Assembly: GCA_025997595.1 (NCBI GenBank)
Contig: BNUU01000003.1
Location: 1-64,000, forward strand
Length of the DNA: 64,000 nt
DNA from: Spirochaetia bacterium
GTDB lineage: Bacteria > Spirochaetota > Spirochaetia > Treponematales > Breznakiellaceae
Reading direction: 5' to 3'
Shown: positions 42,108-49,762 of the stretch, one piece after another
Layout of the letters: the number at the start of each line of letters is the position of its first letter
How positions within the stretch are numbered: the first letter of the stretch is position 1
Notes under the pieces: generated by a model
Told to the model about the DNA's origin: nothing
What the model saw: the letters and a program-made list of their open reading frames with translations, nothing else
Databases searched by the model: none
Made by a program: the position numbers and the translations under genes

Positions 42108-42416
42108 TTATGTCGAGGTATGGGAATGTACAGGAGCAAGCGTAATATGATAACCCATAGAGCGGGCTACCTTGTCAAAGGTGCTGATGCGGGGATCGCC
42201 GCCTTTTGTAAAAGAGCGGTACAGCCCTGCGCGGTCAACGCCGGTTTCCCGCGAGACATTGAGCATCCCACGGGCTTTAGCTGCAACTCCCAGCGCGTGG
42301 GCAAGCAGACTGGGGTCGGTGTCGTTTTCAGCTTCTTCAATAGAAGCTTCCACAAACGCCTGAATGTCGTCCTCGGTTTTCAGTTCCGTAAAAATGTCCC
42401 ACTTCGTGGTTTTCAT
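42108..42416 (-). CDS. HTH antitoxin, HigA/addiction-module antidote type
   Basis: 102 aa. Central helix-turn-helix (about 40-90: DPSLLAHALGVAAKARGMLNVSRETGVDRAGLYRSF then TFDKVARSMGYHITL) is characteristic of the small addiction-module antidote family. It follows the toxin gene (9 bp after its stop), i.e. the inverted toxin-first order common for HigBA. It lies in the tail of the CsgG array, on the opposite strand. Confidence 0.83.
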   Translation of the reverse strand: MKTTKWDIFTELKTEDDIQAFVEASIEEAENDTDPSLLAHALGVAAKARGMLNVSRETGVDRAGLYRSFTKGGDPRISTFDKVARSMGYHITLAPVHSHTST

Positions 42417-42425
42417 ATATGCCCC

Positions 42426-42716
42426 TTATATTCCCTTGAGTATGGTGTTAGCCCGCTTTATGTCGGCTTCCTGTCCGCGCTTGTCCCCGCCGCAAATAAG
42501 GATAACTACCGTACCACCTCGAACCGTGTAATACAGCCGGTAGCCGGGGCCATAGTCTATCCTCATGGCGCGGACTTCTCCGCCTTCGGGAGACCAGTCG
42601 CCAAAGTTGCCCATACGCGCCCGTTCAATTCTGGCCCGAATCCGCGCTTTTGCCCGAATGTCCCGCAAACCGTCAAGCCACTGTACAAAGGCTTCGGTTT
42701 GTTCAATTTCATACAC
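42426..42716 (-). CDS. RelE/HigB-like toxin
   Basis: 96 aa. Matches the addiction-module killer (RelE/ParE superfamily): FVQWLDGLRDIRAKARIRARIERARMGNFGDWSPEGGEVRAMRIDYGPGYRLYY, then VVILICGGDKRGQEADIKRA. The conserved GGDK and GYR-YY segments are present. It acts as a ribosome-dependent mRNA interferase in characterised relatives. Start at 42716. Toxin and antitoxin are co-transcribed. Confidence 0.85.
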   Translation of the reverse strand: MYEIEQTEAFVQWLDGLRDIRAKARIRARIERARMGNFGDWSPEGGEVRAMRIDYGPGYRLYYTVRGGTVVILICGGDKRGQEADIKRANTILKGI

Positions 42717-42796
42717 TATTACAGTGTAGATTATTATCCACAGAATGTCAAGAAGGAGTTAGCATTAACACTTCGTGTTAATGTTCGATTTAACAT

Positions 42797-42816
42797 AAGC
42801 GGCGATACCGCCGCTT
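42797..42816 (+). terminator. Short GC-rich hairpin before CsgG member 4
   Basis: Arms AAGCGGCG (42797-42804) and CGCCGCTT (42809-42816), then TTTTA. A second hairpin (CATTAACAC-TTC-GTGTTAATG) lies just upstream at 42764-42784. It is 15 bp before the ATG at 42832, so it may act as a terminator or a leader structure. Confidence 0.5.
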
Positions 42817-42831
42817 TTTATAGGAGTTAGC

Positions 42832-43380
42832 ATGAAACAAAGACTTTTCACCATCGGGGTAATGATCACCCTCATTACTGCCGCGCTTTTGACCGCAGCT
42901 TGCAGCCCAAGCCGCAAAGCGTCGACCGCCGTCCCGGATGAACTGGACGCCGCAATCCGCGAGGCTTCGGACTACCTGAACAGCAACATTCCGGATGGGA
43001 ACAATATCGTCATTCTCAACGTCCAGTCCAATTCGGCGGCCCTCTCGGATTACATCATTGACGAACTTATCGCCAACGCCGTGAACGACAAGAATTTCCC
43101 CGTGGTGGACCGCCAGCAGCTTGACGCGATCCGCTCGGCACTGAACTTCCAGTGGGCCGGTGAAGTGGACGACAATTTCGCCCAGGAAATAGGAAAGATG
43201 GTCGGCGCGCAAACCATTGTGTCCGGCGCGGTAAGCAAGGTTGGCAATAACTACCGCATGAGAATCCGCACCCTGGAAGTACAGACCGCCCAGGTGCAGG
43301 GGCAGTTCAACCGGAACATACCCGCAGGCGAGACGATAAGCGCCCTCGTGAACAGCGAGTCCTCCGGCGGCGGCCGCTAA
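42832..43380 (+). CDS. CsgG-domain lipoprotein, array member 4 (short form)
   Basis: 182 aa. Its own signal peptide (MKQRLFTIGVMITLITAALL then lipobox TAAC). The CsgG-like core (about 30-175) is close to members 1-3, then the reading frame ends in the Gly/Ser linker (SSGGGR, stop). It is therefore a member without a C-terminal module, or a truncated one. SD ATAGGAG. It ends with the same downstream spacer and hairpin as the others. Confidence 0.72.
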   Translation: MKQRLFTIGVMITLITAALLTAACSPSRKASTAVPDELDAAIREASDYLNSNIPDGNNIVILNVQSNSAALSDYIIDELIANAVNDKNFPVVDRQQLDAIRSALNFQWAGEVDDNFAQEIGKMVGAQTIVSGAVSKVGNNYRMRIRTLEVQTAQVQGQFNRNIPAGETISALVNSESSGGGR

Positions 43381-43407
43381 ACTTGCCATAGGTAACAGAA
43401 TATGAAA

Positions 43408-43473
43408 TTAACCACGAACAGCACGAACAAAACCGAACAGATTTTTTCGTGTGGTTCGTGTGGTTCGTGGTTA
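43408..43473. repeat. Palindromic repeat, copy 6 (ACGAACAGCACG variant)
   Basis: TTAACCACGAACAGCACGAAC pairs with GTGTGGTTCGTGTGGTTCGTGGTTAA. It follows member 4 with the usual AGGTAACAGAATATGAAA spacer. Confidence 0.75.
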
Positions 43474-43520
43474 ATTATTCTCCATTGCTGCACATATGAA
43501 TTAATTAAACAGAGGTTTAT

Positions 43521-44075
43521 ATGGAACAATACGAAATGGAACACTTAGAAAAATTTATTGCGCGGCTCCGGCAGGATGGAGACGCGATCTTTCCCCCGCC
43601 CGCCGCGGAAAAGGACATAGCCGAATGTAACGATTTTTTAAAGCGCACGGCATTGCCGCACCCGCTGTCCCCGGATTTCATCGCCTTCCTTGCCGTCAGC
43701 AACGGTTTTGCCTGGAACGGTATAGAAATTTTTGGCGCAGACCCGGTAAGCGGGGGCGCGCCGCACGGCTACAAAGTCCAGGACATTATCGGCATGAATC
43801 TGGATTTTTTGAGAATGGGAATCGATTTCGCTTGCGGCGACGGCTCCCGCATACCATTCGGGGCCGGCTGCGGCTTGCTGTACTTTGGCCGCGCCGATGA
43901 GGATTTGTATATGTATAACGAGCAGACAGAAAAGTACGAAGTCCGGGATCGCACCGACCGGGAAGTGTACGATGAATATGACCGTTTCGCCGCTTTCTTT
44001 ATTAAAGAAGTGGGGCGGCGGCTCGGAGAGGAGGAGCCATTAGACGACATCGGCCAATACGACGCCTGGGATTAG
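43521..44075 (+). CDS. SUKH (SMI1/KNR4, YrhA-like) family protein
   Basis: 184 aa. The central SUKH pattern is PHPLSPDFIAFLAVSNGFAWNGIEIFG (about 48-75), and a second region DRTDREVYDEYDRFAAFFIKEVG near the C-terminus. SUKH proteins are often immunity proteins against contact-dependent toxins; no toxin with a recognisable polymorphic-toxin architecture is next to it. SD GAGGTTT 6 bp before ATG. It could be an orphan immunity protein. Confidence 0.65.
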   Translation: MEQYEMEHLEKFIARLRQDGDAIFPPPAAEKDIAECNDFLKRTALPHPLSPDFIAFLAVSNGFAWNGIEIFGADPVSGGAPHGYKVQDIIGMNLDFLRMGIDFACGDGSRIPFGAGCGLLYFGRADEDLYMYNEQTEKYEVRDRTDREVYDEYDRFAAFFIKEVGRRLGEEEPLDDIGQYDAWD

Positions 44076-44084
44076 GGGAGGAAG

Positions 44085-44135
44085 ATGAACGAAGAACAAC
44101 GCGAACGCCGGGGAAGCCGGACGTGCAGTAGGTAA
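44085..44135 (+). pseudogene. Recombinant micro-ORF relic of the LRR gene start
   Basis: Reads MNEEQRERRGSRTCSR then stop. The first 13 codons match the 47533 gene (MNEEQRERWGSRTRL...), then from GCCGGACG it runs into the tail of a CsgG-array gene (CGCAGTAGGTAACAG type). The join is at the 8-bp microhomology GCCGGACG, present in both sources. Confidence 0.72.
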
Positions 44136-44147
44136 CAGAAGAGGAAA

Positions 44148-44212
44148 TTAACCACGAACAGCACGGACAAAACCGAACAGGTTTTTCGTGTTGTTTGTGT
44201 TGTTTGCGGTAA
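44148..44212. repeat. Palindromic repeat, copy 7 (ACGAACAGCACG variant)
   Basis: Follows the relic with the spacer AGGTAACAGAAGAGGAAA. Left arm TTAACCACGAACAGCACG, right arm CGTGTTGTTTGTGTTGTTTGCGG. Confidence 0.7.
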
Positions 44213-44255
44213 AAAATAACGCGCTCCGCGGCGAACAGCGGGAAGGAGTATTTTT

Positions 44256-45956
44256 ATGGCAAGTTATTCTGCACCCAGCGAAAGCTGGAACGGTTACTGG
44301 GTGTGCGGCGATGGGCAGCAATTCGCCGATCAAGGTGCTGCAAGGAATCATGCACAGAAGATTTATGAGGAAGCGGAGCGTAAGGAAAAGGCCCGCTGGG
44401 ACAGCAGGAACAGCGGCAGCAGCACAGGGCCGGGGAAGTCCCAGTGGGCGAGTGATCCTACTTTAACGCCGCAGGAAAAAAAGGTGAGTGCCTTGATCAG
44501 TCGGGCAAGAGCCTCTTTTGACAAGGAAGACTGGAATGACGCTATCGCCGCATATACCGAACTGGTAAACTACAATGAACCGGCGGGCAAGTTGCAGAGG
44601 GTGTTTACCAATAGCAAAGTGAATTATACGCTCCAGCTTTCGACTTCCTATAATAACCGTGGCATACAGTATCTTAAAAACAAGGACTACGCCCATGCCC
44701 TTGCCGACTTTAACGAAGCGCTCAAAATAACTCCCGGTAATGAGGTGTTTATTGAAAACATCGACTCCGTGTATATTCATAAGGGAATCGAAACCTTGGA
44801 GGCAAAGGACTACGACGGCGCCATCGCCAACTTTACCCAGGCAGTCAAACTTGCCCCCGGTGAAGCGATTATACGGGAATACCTTATTACGTCCTATCAA
44901 AATCGCGGCTTTCAGTACTTCAGAGATGAAAAGTGGGATAATGCAATTGTTGATTTCGAAGTGGTAAGAAAACTTGACCCTGCCCGCATTGATGATATTC
45001 GTATAAGCCTTGGCGAGGCCTATAGCAGTAGAGGGCAGGAGTATCTTAACAAAGAAGAAGAAAAGCTGGCAGTTAGAGATTGTACCGAATCGCTCAAGGT
45101 AAATCCTGATTCCCCCCTCGCTGAAACTCTTAAACAATTTATAGACACTCTCTCGCAAGCCGGCTATGGGATTACCGGTGAAATACCCGAAGACCCCCGG
45201 GTAACGGCAATCCTCGCCGACATACCCGCCCCCGGCGCGCCGCGGGCAAGCGCACCCCCACGGCAAAACCTTTCGCCCGCCCTTGCAGCAGCAATGCAAA
45301 CCGCCGCCAAAGCCACCGCTTCTAGCACGAGCGGTCAAGCAACCGCCGCCCAAACCGCCGCAAGCGGCGGACAGACCGATTCCGCCGGCGCTTCTGCGAC
45401 AGCGGCAAATAAAACGCACGGGATTACCGGCTATATTTTACAGATAATCTTTGCGTTGATAGGCTCCGGTATCCTGGGTTGGATAGGCGGCCGGCTGCTC
45501 AAAGGGATTCCCCACGTCGGCCCCTACATGGGAATGATAGGTTCCCTGGCGGGCGTCCTTCTCGGCTTCTCTAATGGCGCCCAAGTCAAAGGCATTGCCG
45601 CCTATCAGGACTACAAACGCAAACCCTTCCGCAACACAATCCTGCTGCTGGCCCTGATTGCAGTGATTGTAGGCCCCAAGACCGGCGACTTACTCCCCCG
45701 TGCCGTAAACTTGGTCGCAGGCTGGGTCAAGCCCAGCGCCGTCACCGCCCCCGCGCCGTCTGCCGCGTCCACCGCCACGGTGATTTCCGATGCCCTCAAC
45801 CTGCGCGCGGAACCTTCGGCAAACGGTGCGCTGCTCAAAACGCTGAAAAAGGGCGACACGCTGACCGTAACCGGAGACACCGCCAACGGCTGGACACCCG
45901 TCGAGCATGACGGCGCGAAAGGGTATGTAAGCGCCCAGTATATCAACATAGAATAA
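44256..45956 (+). CDS. TPR protein with transmembrane anchor and SH3b domain
   Basis: 566 aa. Residues about 75-300 are TPR-like helices (ISRARASFDKEDWNDAIAAYTEL, YNNRGIQYLKNKDYAHALADF, GIETLEAKDYDGAIANFTQA, GQEYLNKEEEKLAVRDC). An Ala/Thr/Gln-rich stretch (about 330-385) precedes hydrophobic segments at about 390-480. The end (about 505-566: SDALNLRAEPSANGALLKTLKKGDTLTVTGDTANGWTPVEHDG) is a bacterial SH3b domain, usually binding cell-wall peptides. No signal peptide: the N-terminus begins ASYSAPSESWNGYWVCGDG. First gene of a seven-gene operon. Confidence 0.75.
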   Translation: MASYSAPSESWNGYWVCGDGQQFADQGAARNHAQKIYEEAERKEKARWDSRNSGSSTGPGKSQWASDPTLTPQEKKVSALISRARASFDKEDWNDAIAAYTELVNYNEPAGKLQRVFTNSKVNYTLQLSTSYNNRGIQYLKNKDYAHALADFNEALKITPGNEVFIENIDSVYIHKGIETLEAKDYDGAIANFTQAVKLAPGEAIIREYLITSYQNRGFQYFRDEKWDNAIVDFEVVRKLDPARIDDIRISLGEAYSSRGQEYLNKEEEKLAVRDCTESLKVNPDSPLAETLKQFIDTLSQAGYGITGEIPEDPRVTAILADIPAPGAPRASAPPRQNLSPALAAAMQTAAKATASSTSGQATAAQTAASGGQTDSAGASATAANKTHGITGYILQIIFALIGSGILGWIGGRLLKGIPHVGPYMGMIGSLAGVLLGFSNGAQVKGIAAYQDYKRKPFRNTILLLALIAVIVGPKTGDLLPRAVNLVAGWVKPSAVTAPAPSAASTATVISDALNLRAEPSANGALLKTLKKGDTLTVTGDTANGWTPVEHDGAKGYVSAQYINIE

Positions 45957-45974
45957 GCGGTAAAGGAGATTTAT

Positions 45975-46604
45975 ATGAACAACAATTTAACCGAAATCAT
46001 CGCGATCCTTGACCGTTCAGGCTCAATGGATCATCTCACCGGCGACACCATCGGCGGCTACAACAGCTTTATCAAGGGACAGCAGGATGGAGAGGGCGAA
46101 GCGGTCCTAACCACGGTTTTATTTGACGACAAGTACGAGCTATTGCACGACCGGGTGGATGTCAAAAAAGTCAAACCCATCACCGGCAAAGAATATTTTG
46201 CCCGGGGAACGACGGCCCTTCTGGACGCGCTGGGTAAAACCCTTAGGGATGTCGGCGCGAAACTCCACAACACCGAAGAAGCCGAGCGCCCCGGCAAAGT
46301 GATTGTCCTCATCATCACCGACGGAGAAGAAAATGCCAGTGTGGAGTACACAAAGGAAAAAGTAAAAGAAATGGTGGAGCTTCAGCGCAATACCTATAAG
46401 TGGGAGTTTATCTTCATCGGCGCCAATATCGACAGCTTCTCCACGGCGGGCGGCCTCGGCATCGACACGGGCAATGCTTTTCTCATAGACGCCGATGGCG
46501 ACAGCACGGTCCGCGCCCATCACGCAATGCGAAAGATCGTCAGTAACTACCGCAAATCAGGTGACATCCGTAAGGGTGAATCCTGGGAAGATGACCTGAA
46601 ATAA
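45975..46604 (+). CDS. vWA-domain protein
   Basis: 209 aa. The MIDAS motif is AILDRSGSMDHL (about residue 11), with the partner Thr in ARGTTALLDALG (about 78) and ITDGEENAS (Asp at about 117). It has no signal peptide or anchor, so it is probably cytosolic. It could bind metal-dependent partners within the operon. SD AAAGGAG is visible 8 bp before the ATG. The substrate is not known. Confidence 0.8.
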   Translation: MNNNLTEIIAILDRSGSMDHLTGDTIGGYNSFIKGQQDGEGEAVLTTVLFDDKYELLHDRVDVKKVKPITGKEYFARGTTALLDALGKTLRDVGAKLHNTEEAERPGKVIVLIITDGEENASVEYTKEKVKEMVELQRNTYKWEFIFIGANIDSFSTAGGLGIDTGNAFLIDADGDSTVRAHHAMRKIVSNYRKSGDIRKGESWEDDLK

Positions 46605-46618
46605 GGAGGATAAATGAA

Positions 46619-47095
46619 ATGGACAAAGAGCCGCCCGCCGGAGCTTCGCCGCTTATAGTCGAAGAGGGTGACGCCGCCGCGCAATGCGCCCTGGGCTTAT
46701 ATTATTTTGATAAGGCGGAAATCAAGAGCGAAGCCCACCCCGAAAAGGACAGCGGTAACGGGTACTGCGAATGGGGCGCCTCCTGGGACAAGGCGGCGCT
46801 GGGGGAGGCGCTGAAATGGCTCACCCTTTCCGCTGAACAGGACTTTGCGGAGGGTCAGTTTCAATTAGCCGAAGCCTACCGCAACCTGGTTGAAGCAATT
46901 GACAAAACCATAGACAACAATATGTTTTACACCGATCATACCTACGGTTGGAGCGAACTGATCGAGGATTATGGTTTTGAAGATGTATACGAATATTTCA
47001 AATTGGCGTGTAAATGGTATAAGGCGGCGATAAAGAACGGGCATCGGAGTGCAGAAAAAGCATTCGCAGAGCTGGAAGAAAATTTGCACTATTAA
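46619..47095 (+). CDS. Sel1-like repeat protein
   Basis: 158 aa. Two Sel1-type units (EEGDAAAQCALGLYYFDKA and LKWLTLSAEQDFAEGQFQLAEAYRNL), then KYKAAIKNGHRSAEKAFAELEE-like helices (as WYKAAIKNGHRSAEKAF). Sel1 repeats form solenoids for protein interactions. ATG at 46619; a nearby ATG at 46614 is out of frame. No signal peptide. Part of the operon from 44256. Confidence 0.65.
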   Translation: MDKEPPAGASPLIVEEGDAAAQCALGLYYFDKAEIKSEAHPEKDSGNGYCEWGASWDKAALGEALKWLTLSAEQDFAEGQFQLAEAYRNLVEAIDKTIDNNMFYTDHTYGWSELIEDYGFEDVYEYFKLACKWYKAAIKNGHRSAEKAFAELEENLHY

Positions 47096-47116
47096 GTTAT
47101 AAAAGGAGTACGTAAA

Positions 47117-47521
47117 GTGGACGAAAAAAACAAAGACCGTTTCAACAAAGAGAGTCTCCTCAAACAGAAGCTCAACGCTCTGGATGAATACCGCCGGGGA
47201 CACCTGGACGAAGCCCGGGCGCTGCTCCACGATTGCTTTGACACCATAGAGGAGGTGGACGAGGTCAACGCCGGAGCAAACCCTGAGCATCTCGATGCCG
47301 CTCTATGGCGGGAGCTCTGCGCCAGGGCCCTGGAAGCGGAACCGGATTTCGCCATTCTGTATATGGTTATGGGTTCCCTCATCTACCAGATGGACGGTGA
47401 TGTGGTCGGCGCATTGAAAATGATGAGGCGCCTCGGACCGGACTACGAGGAATTTATCGACGCGTGGAATTTTGCCAACCGCTGTGACGATCAAGCCTTG
47501 GGTATCGTCTCCCATAAATAA
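47117..47521 (+). CDS. Small helical repeat protein (function unknown)
   Basis: 134 aa, GTG start after AAAAGGAG. Helix-rich with TPR-like spacing (LNALDEYRRGHLDEARALLHDCFD, ARALEAEPDFAILYMVMGSLIYQMDGDVVGALKMMRRLG). No known family. It sits between the Sel1-like and LRR genes with short gaps and is likely part of the same transcript. Confidence 0.55.
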   Translation: MDEKNKDRFNKESLLKQKLNALDEYRRGHLDEARALLHDCFDTIEEVDEVNAGANPEHLDAALWRELCARALEAEPDFAILYMVMGSLIYQMDGDVVGALKMMRRLGPDYEEFIDAWNFANRCDDQALGIVSHK

Positions 47522-47532
47522 CAGGAGAAAAC

Positions 47533-48009
47533 ATGAACGAAGAGCAACGCGAACGCTGGGGAAGCCGGACGCGCCTTGACAACGGCCTTGAATACGAAAT
47601 CCACCGCTCAGGCTGGAAGGGCGAACCGGAGCGTTTTATCTATATCAGCGACTATAACGGCGAATCCCCCCTGGTAGAAATCCCCGCTGAAATTGCGGGG
47701 CTTCCGGTTACCCACGTCGGCGACTTCGCGTTTCTGCGCTGCGCCCATGTTACCACCGTCTGCCTCCCGGAGAGCCTGACCGACATTAACTGCGGCGCCT
47801 TTTGGGACTGCACATCACTTTCGGAAATCAACATCCCCGCCAACTGTGACGGCTTTGGCGAGGACACTTTTAAGAACTGTCCAAATCTTTCCCCGGAAAC
47901 CCGGGCCTTGATAAAAGAACGCGACTACTTCGGTGTTGTTGATATTTTCGGCGAGGACGAAGAACCTTCGCAAACGACTAAAACAGAAGGAAAAAAGGAG
48001 ATTTTATGA
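47533..48009 (+). CDS. BspA-type leucine-rich repeat protein
   Basis: 158 aa. One or two LRR_5-type units (LPVTHVGDFAFLRCAHVTTVCLPESLTDINCGAFWDCTSLSEINIPANC) in the middle. BspA-like proteins of oral treponemes bind host or matrix proteins, but those are exported; this one has no clear signal peptide. The first 13 codons recur in the relic at 44085. The stop overlaps the next ATG by 4 bp. Confidence 0.65.
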   Translation: MNEEQRERWGSRTRLDNGLEYEIHRSGWKGEPERFIYISDYNGESPLVEIPAEIAGLPVTHVGDFAFLRCAHVTTVCLPESLTDINCGAFWDCTSLSEINIPANCDGFGEDTFKNCPNLSPETRALIKERDYFGVVDIFGEDEEPSQTTKTEGKKEIL

Positions 48010-48257
48010 ACATACAGGCCATAATTACCGCCGTCACCGGCGGAATAGCCAAAATAGGCGGAATCTTCGGCAATGCAACCGGACTCCAAATCGGCGGCCC
48101 CATCATAACGGGCCTGGTCGTCATCATACTCGCCTTCAAGCTATCAAAATACATCCCCGGCTGGATGCGCGTGGCGCTCATCATTGCCGCCATCGTCATG
48201 TTCAGCGGGGGCATAGCGAACATCATACAGTCCGTGCAGGGGGTAATCCTAAAATGA
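48006..48257 (+). CDS. Small two-helix membrane protein (function unknown)
   Basis: 83 aa. Two hydrophobic helices (about 28-48: GGPIITGLVVIILAFKLSKYIPG and 52-70: WMRVALIIAAIVMFSGGIANII). Between them a short polar turn. Terminal parts are short. It resembles small holin-like or pore-forming proteins in size, but no family is recognised. The internally deleted copy at 39681 shows the gene has been duplicated. Confidence 0.6.
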   Translation: MNIQAIITAVTGGIAKIGGIFGNATGLQIGGPIITGLVVIILAFKLSKYIPGWMRVALIIAAIVMFSGGIANIIQSVQGVILK

Positions 48258-48679
48258 CGCATACCAAAAAACCAGCCGTAATTGTTGCTCTTTTTGCCCT
48301 GCTGTTTGCCTCCTGTGATTGGGACAGCGCCGGGAGCGGTAACTACAAATGGGTTAACTATGACCTGCGCGGTACATGGGAACGCGATGTGCCGGGTTTT
48401 TGGCCCGAAGGCCAAACCGTGACCACCCAAAAGGGGAAACTCCTATTGAGCGCTGACACCATCATCATCACCGGCCCCGTGGAGCATTTGCAGGGCTTTA
48501 CCCGCACCGTTGCCCTGGAAGCCTACACCGAAGACGGCGGCCTCTACATCAAAGACAAAGGCGTATGGCAAAGCCCCATCCCGTACACCCGCTGGCACTC
48601 AGCCGGTTATCCCTGGGATGAAATGCTCACCCTTGGAAGCGGTGCTACCGCCGAGACCTTGAAACTTATAGGTGACTAA
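48254..48679 (+). CDS. Lipoprotein (function unknown)
   Basis: 141 aa. Signal with lipobox FASC (about residue 18-21), so it is membrane-anchored. Body rich in Trp and Gly (YDLRGTWERDVPGFWPEGQTV, GKLLLSADTIIITGPVEHLQGF, WQSPIPYTRWHSAGYPWDEMLTLG). It resembles small immunoglobulin-like or lipocalin-like lipoproteins, but without a family match. Start at 48254 overlaps the previous stop (ATGA). Last gene of the operon. Confidence 0.6.
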   Translation: MTHTKKPAVIVALFALLFASCDWDSAGSGNYKWVNYDLRGTWERDVPGFWPEGQTVTTQKGKLLLSADTIIITGPVEHLQGFTRTVALEAYTEDGGLYIKDKGVWQSPIPYTRWHSAGYPWDEMLTLGSGATAETLKLIGD

Positions 48680-48809
48680 CCTATGCCCTTGTGGGCGCAG
48701 TTAATTTTACATAACGCGATCCACTGGCACAATAACGGGATAGGGGTAAACACTAATAATCGGGCCTTTTGCTGCCGATACTTAAAGAACTACATTTTGA
48801 GGAGATATT
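48680..48809. other. Non-coding leader with shared hairpin module
   Basis: Contains CTATGCCC-TTGT-GGGCGCAG at 48682-48701, the same hairpin type as at 35823 and 39746, followed by a sequence (ACATAACGCG) also found at those sites. SD AGGAG lies before the ATG at 48810. Confidence 0.55.
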
Positions 48810-49031
48810 ATGGCAAAATCCATCAGTACCACGTCCCTGGAGAAACTCCTGGCCCGTCGAAGCGCACTGGACAAGCAGATCGCTGCGGCGGAAAAGAAAC
48901 TCATTGCCCAGGTGAAAGCCAATGCCAAGCCGACAAAAAAGGCGCCCCGCAAGAAGGCAGCTGCGAAATCAGGAGCGGTAAAGGCCAGAGCCAAAGGCTC
49001 ACTGAAAAGGTCACGGACCAAAAAGGGCTGA
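48810..49031 (+). CDS. Histone H1-like Lys/Ala-rich protein
   Basis: 73 aa. The N-terminal helix (TSLEKLLARRSALDKQIAAAEKKL) is followed by a Lys/Ala-rich tail (KPTKKAPRKKAAAKSGAVKA, SLKRSRTKKG). It looks like the C-terminal tail of histone H1 and bacterial DNA-condensing proteins. It is monocistronic with its own terminator, and might bind nucleic acid across the island. Function is inferred from composition. Confidence 0.65.
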   Translation: MAKSISTTSLEKLLARRSALDKQIAAAEKKLIAQVKANAKPTKKAPRKKAAAKSGAVKARAKGSLKRSRTKKG

Positions 49032-49072
49032 TAAAAAAACCCGAATAGGTTGTGACAAAATAGTGTGTTTCT

Positions 49073-49104
49073 AACGGGGAGGGATAATCCCTCCCCGTTT
49101 TTTT
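49073..49104 (+). terminator. Rho-independent terminator
   Basis: Arms 49073-49084 and 49088-49099 (AACGGGGAGGGA, 12 bp perfect) with loop TAA, then a T-run at 49098-49104. Ends the H1-like transcript. Confidence 0.9.
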
Positions 49105-49121
49105 CGGCCTGGCTGGTGATT

Positions 49122-49322
49122 TTAAACAGCCAATATTTTAGAAACCATTTCCGGTTCTTTTTCGATTATTTTCAAATATGCTCTGGCTGCCGGGTCAGGG
49201 TTGCGCTTACCCTGCTCCCAATTTCTGAGTGCAAATATCGAAAGACAAAACCGTGCGGCAAATTCCGTTTGGGACAACCCCATTGCTTCCCGTATGGCTT
49301 TAATATTAATTTCTTGGCTCAT
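49122..49322 (-). CDS. Small HTH protein of a three-gene toxin module
   Basis: 66 aa. XRE-like helix-turn-helix (IKAIREAMGLSQTEFAARFCLSIFALRNWEQGKRNPDPAARAYLKII). Translation is coupled to the PIN gene by an ATGA overlap. Its position after the PIN toxin suggests it is a second antitoxin or a transcriptional repressor. It has no other domain. Confidence 0.75.
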   Translation of the reverse strand: MSQEINIKAIREAMGLSQTEFAARFCLSIFALRNWEQGKRNPDPAARAYLKIIEKEPEMVSKILAV

Positions 49323-49762
49323 GGATTATTTTTCCCTGTATTAATCATATTGGTATGAACGAAAATATTGACGATGGTGAGTTTGCCATCTATGACAAGC
49401 CCATCTTGCATATCTTCGGAAATAAGATATTGGCAATTTGCTTTTAAAGCAGCTACAACCATGAGTGAATCGTAAAAAGAAATGCTATACCGGTCATGGA
49501 TGTGAAGAGCATCAATAATCAAATCATTGTCAATAAGCACAATCTGATACAAGCCAATAATGGTTTTTATAAATTTCTCGATTTCGACAATAGAAATTGA
49601 AAATTTCTTTGATAAAACATTACAGATTTCTTTCAATACCTGGGTGCTGGCAATACATTCAAAAAAATCAAGGGTATCATCAACAATTTTCTTTCTTGCC
49701 GACTCTTTTGCGGTTTGATAATAGATGAAAATATTGGAGTCGATAAAAACCCTATCTCTCAT
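49319..49762 (-). CDS. PIN-domain toxin
   Basis: 147 aa. PIN pattern: VFIDSNIFIYYQTAKESA (first Asp), a Glu within ASTQVLKEICNVLSKKFSI, DRYSISFYDSLMVVAALKANCQYLISEDMQDG (later Asp residues). Start ATG at 49762 overlaps the antitoxin end by 11 bp; upstream Met codons exist. It is flanked by two candidate antitoxins, one before (49752) and one after (49122). Confidence 0.82.
   Translation of the reverse strand: MRDRVFIDSNIFIYYQTAKESARKKIVDDTLDFFECIASTQVLKEICNVLSKKFSISIVEIEKFIKTIIGLYQIVLIDNDLIIDALHIHDRYSISFYDSLMVVAALKANCQYLISEDMQDGLVIDGKLTIVNIFVHTNMINTGKNNP

Noticed and set aside
42096..42830. A 244-aa plus-strand ORF
   Set aside because: It lies antisense over the HigA/RelE-type pair, has no ribosome site and shows no family pattern.
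35582..44212. CRISPR array made of the recurring hairpins
   Set aside because: The repeats are palindromes of variable length and sequence separated by whole genes, without regular spacers or cas genes.
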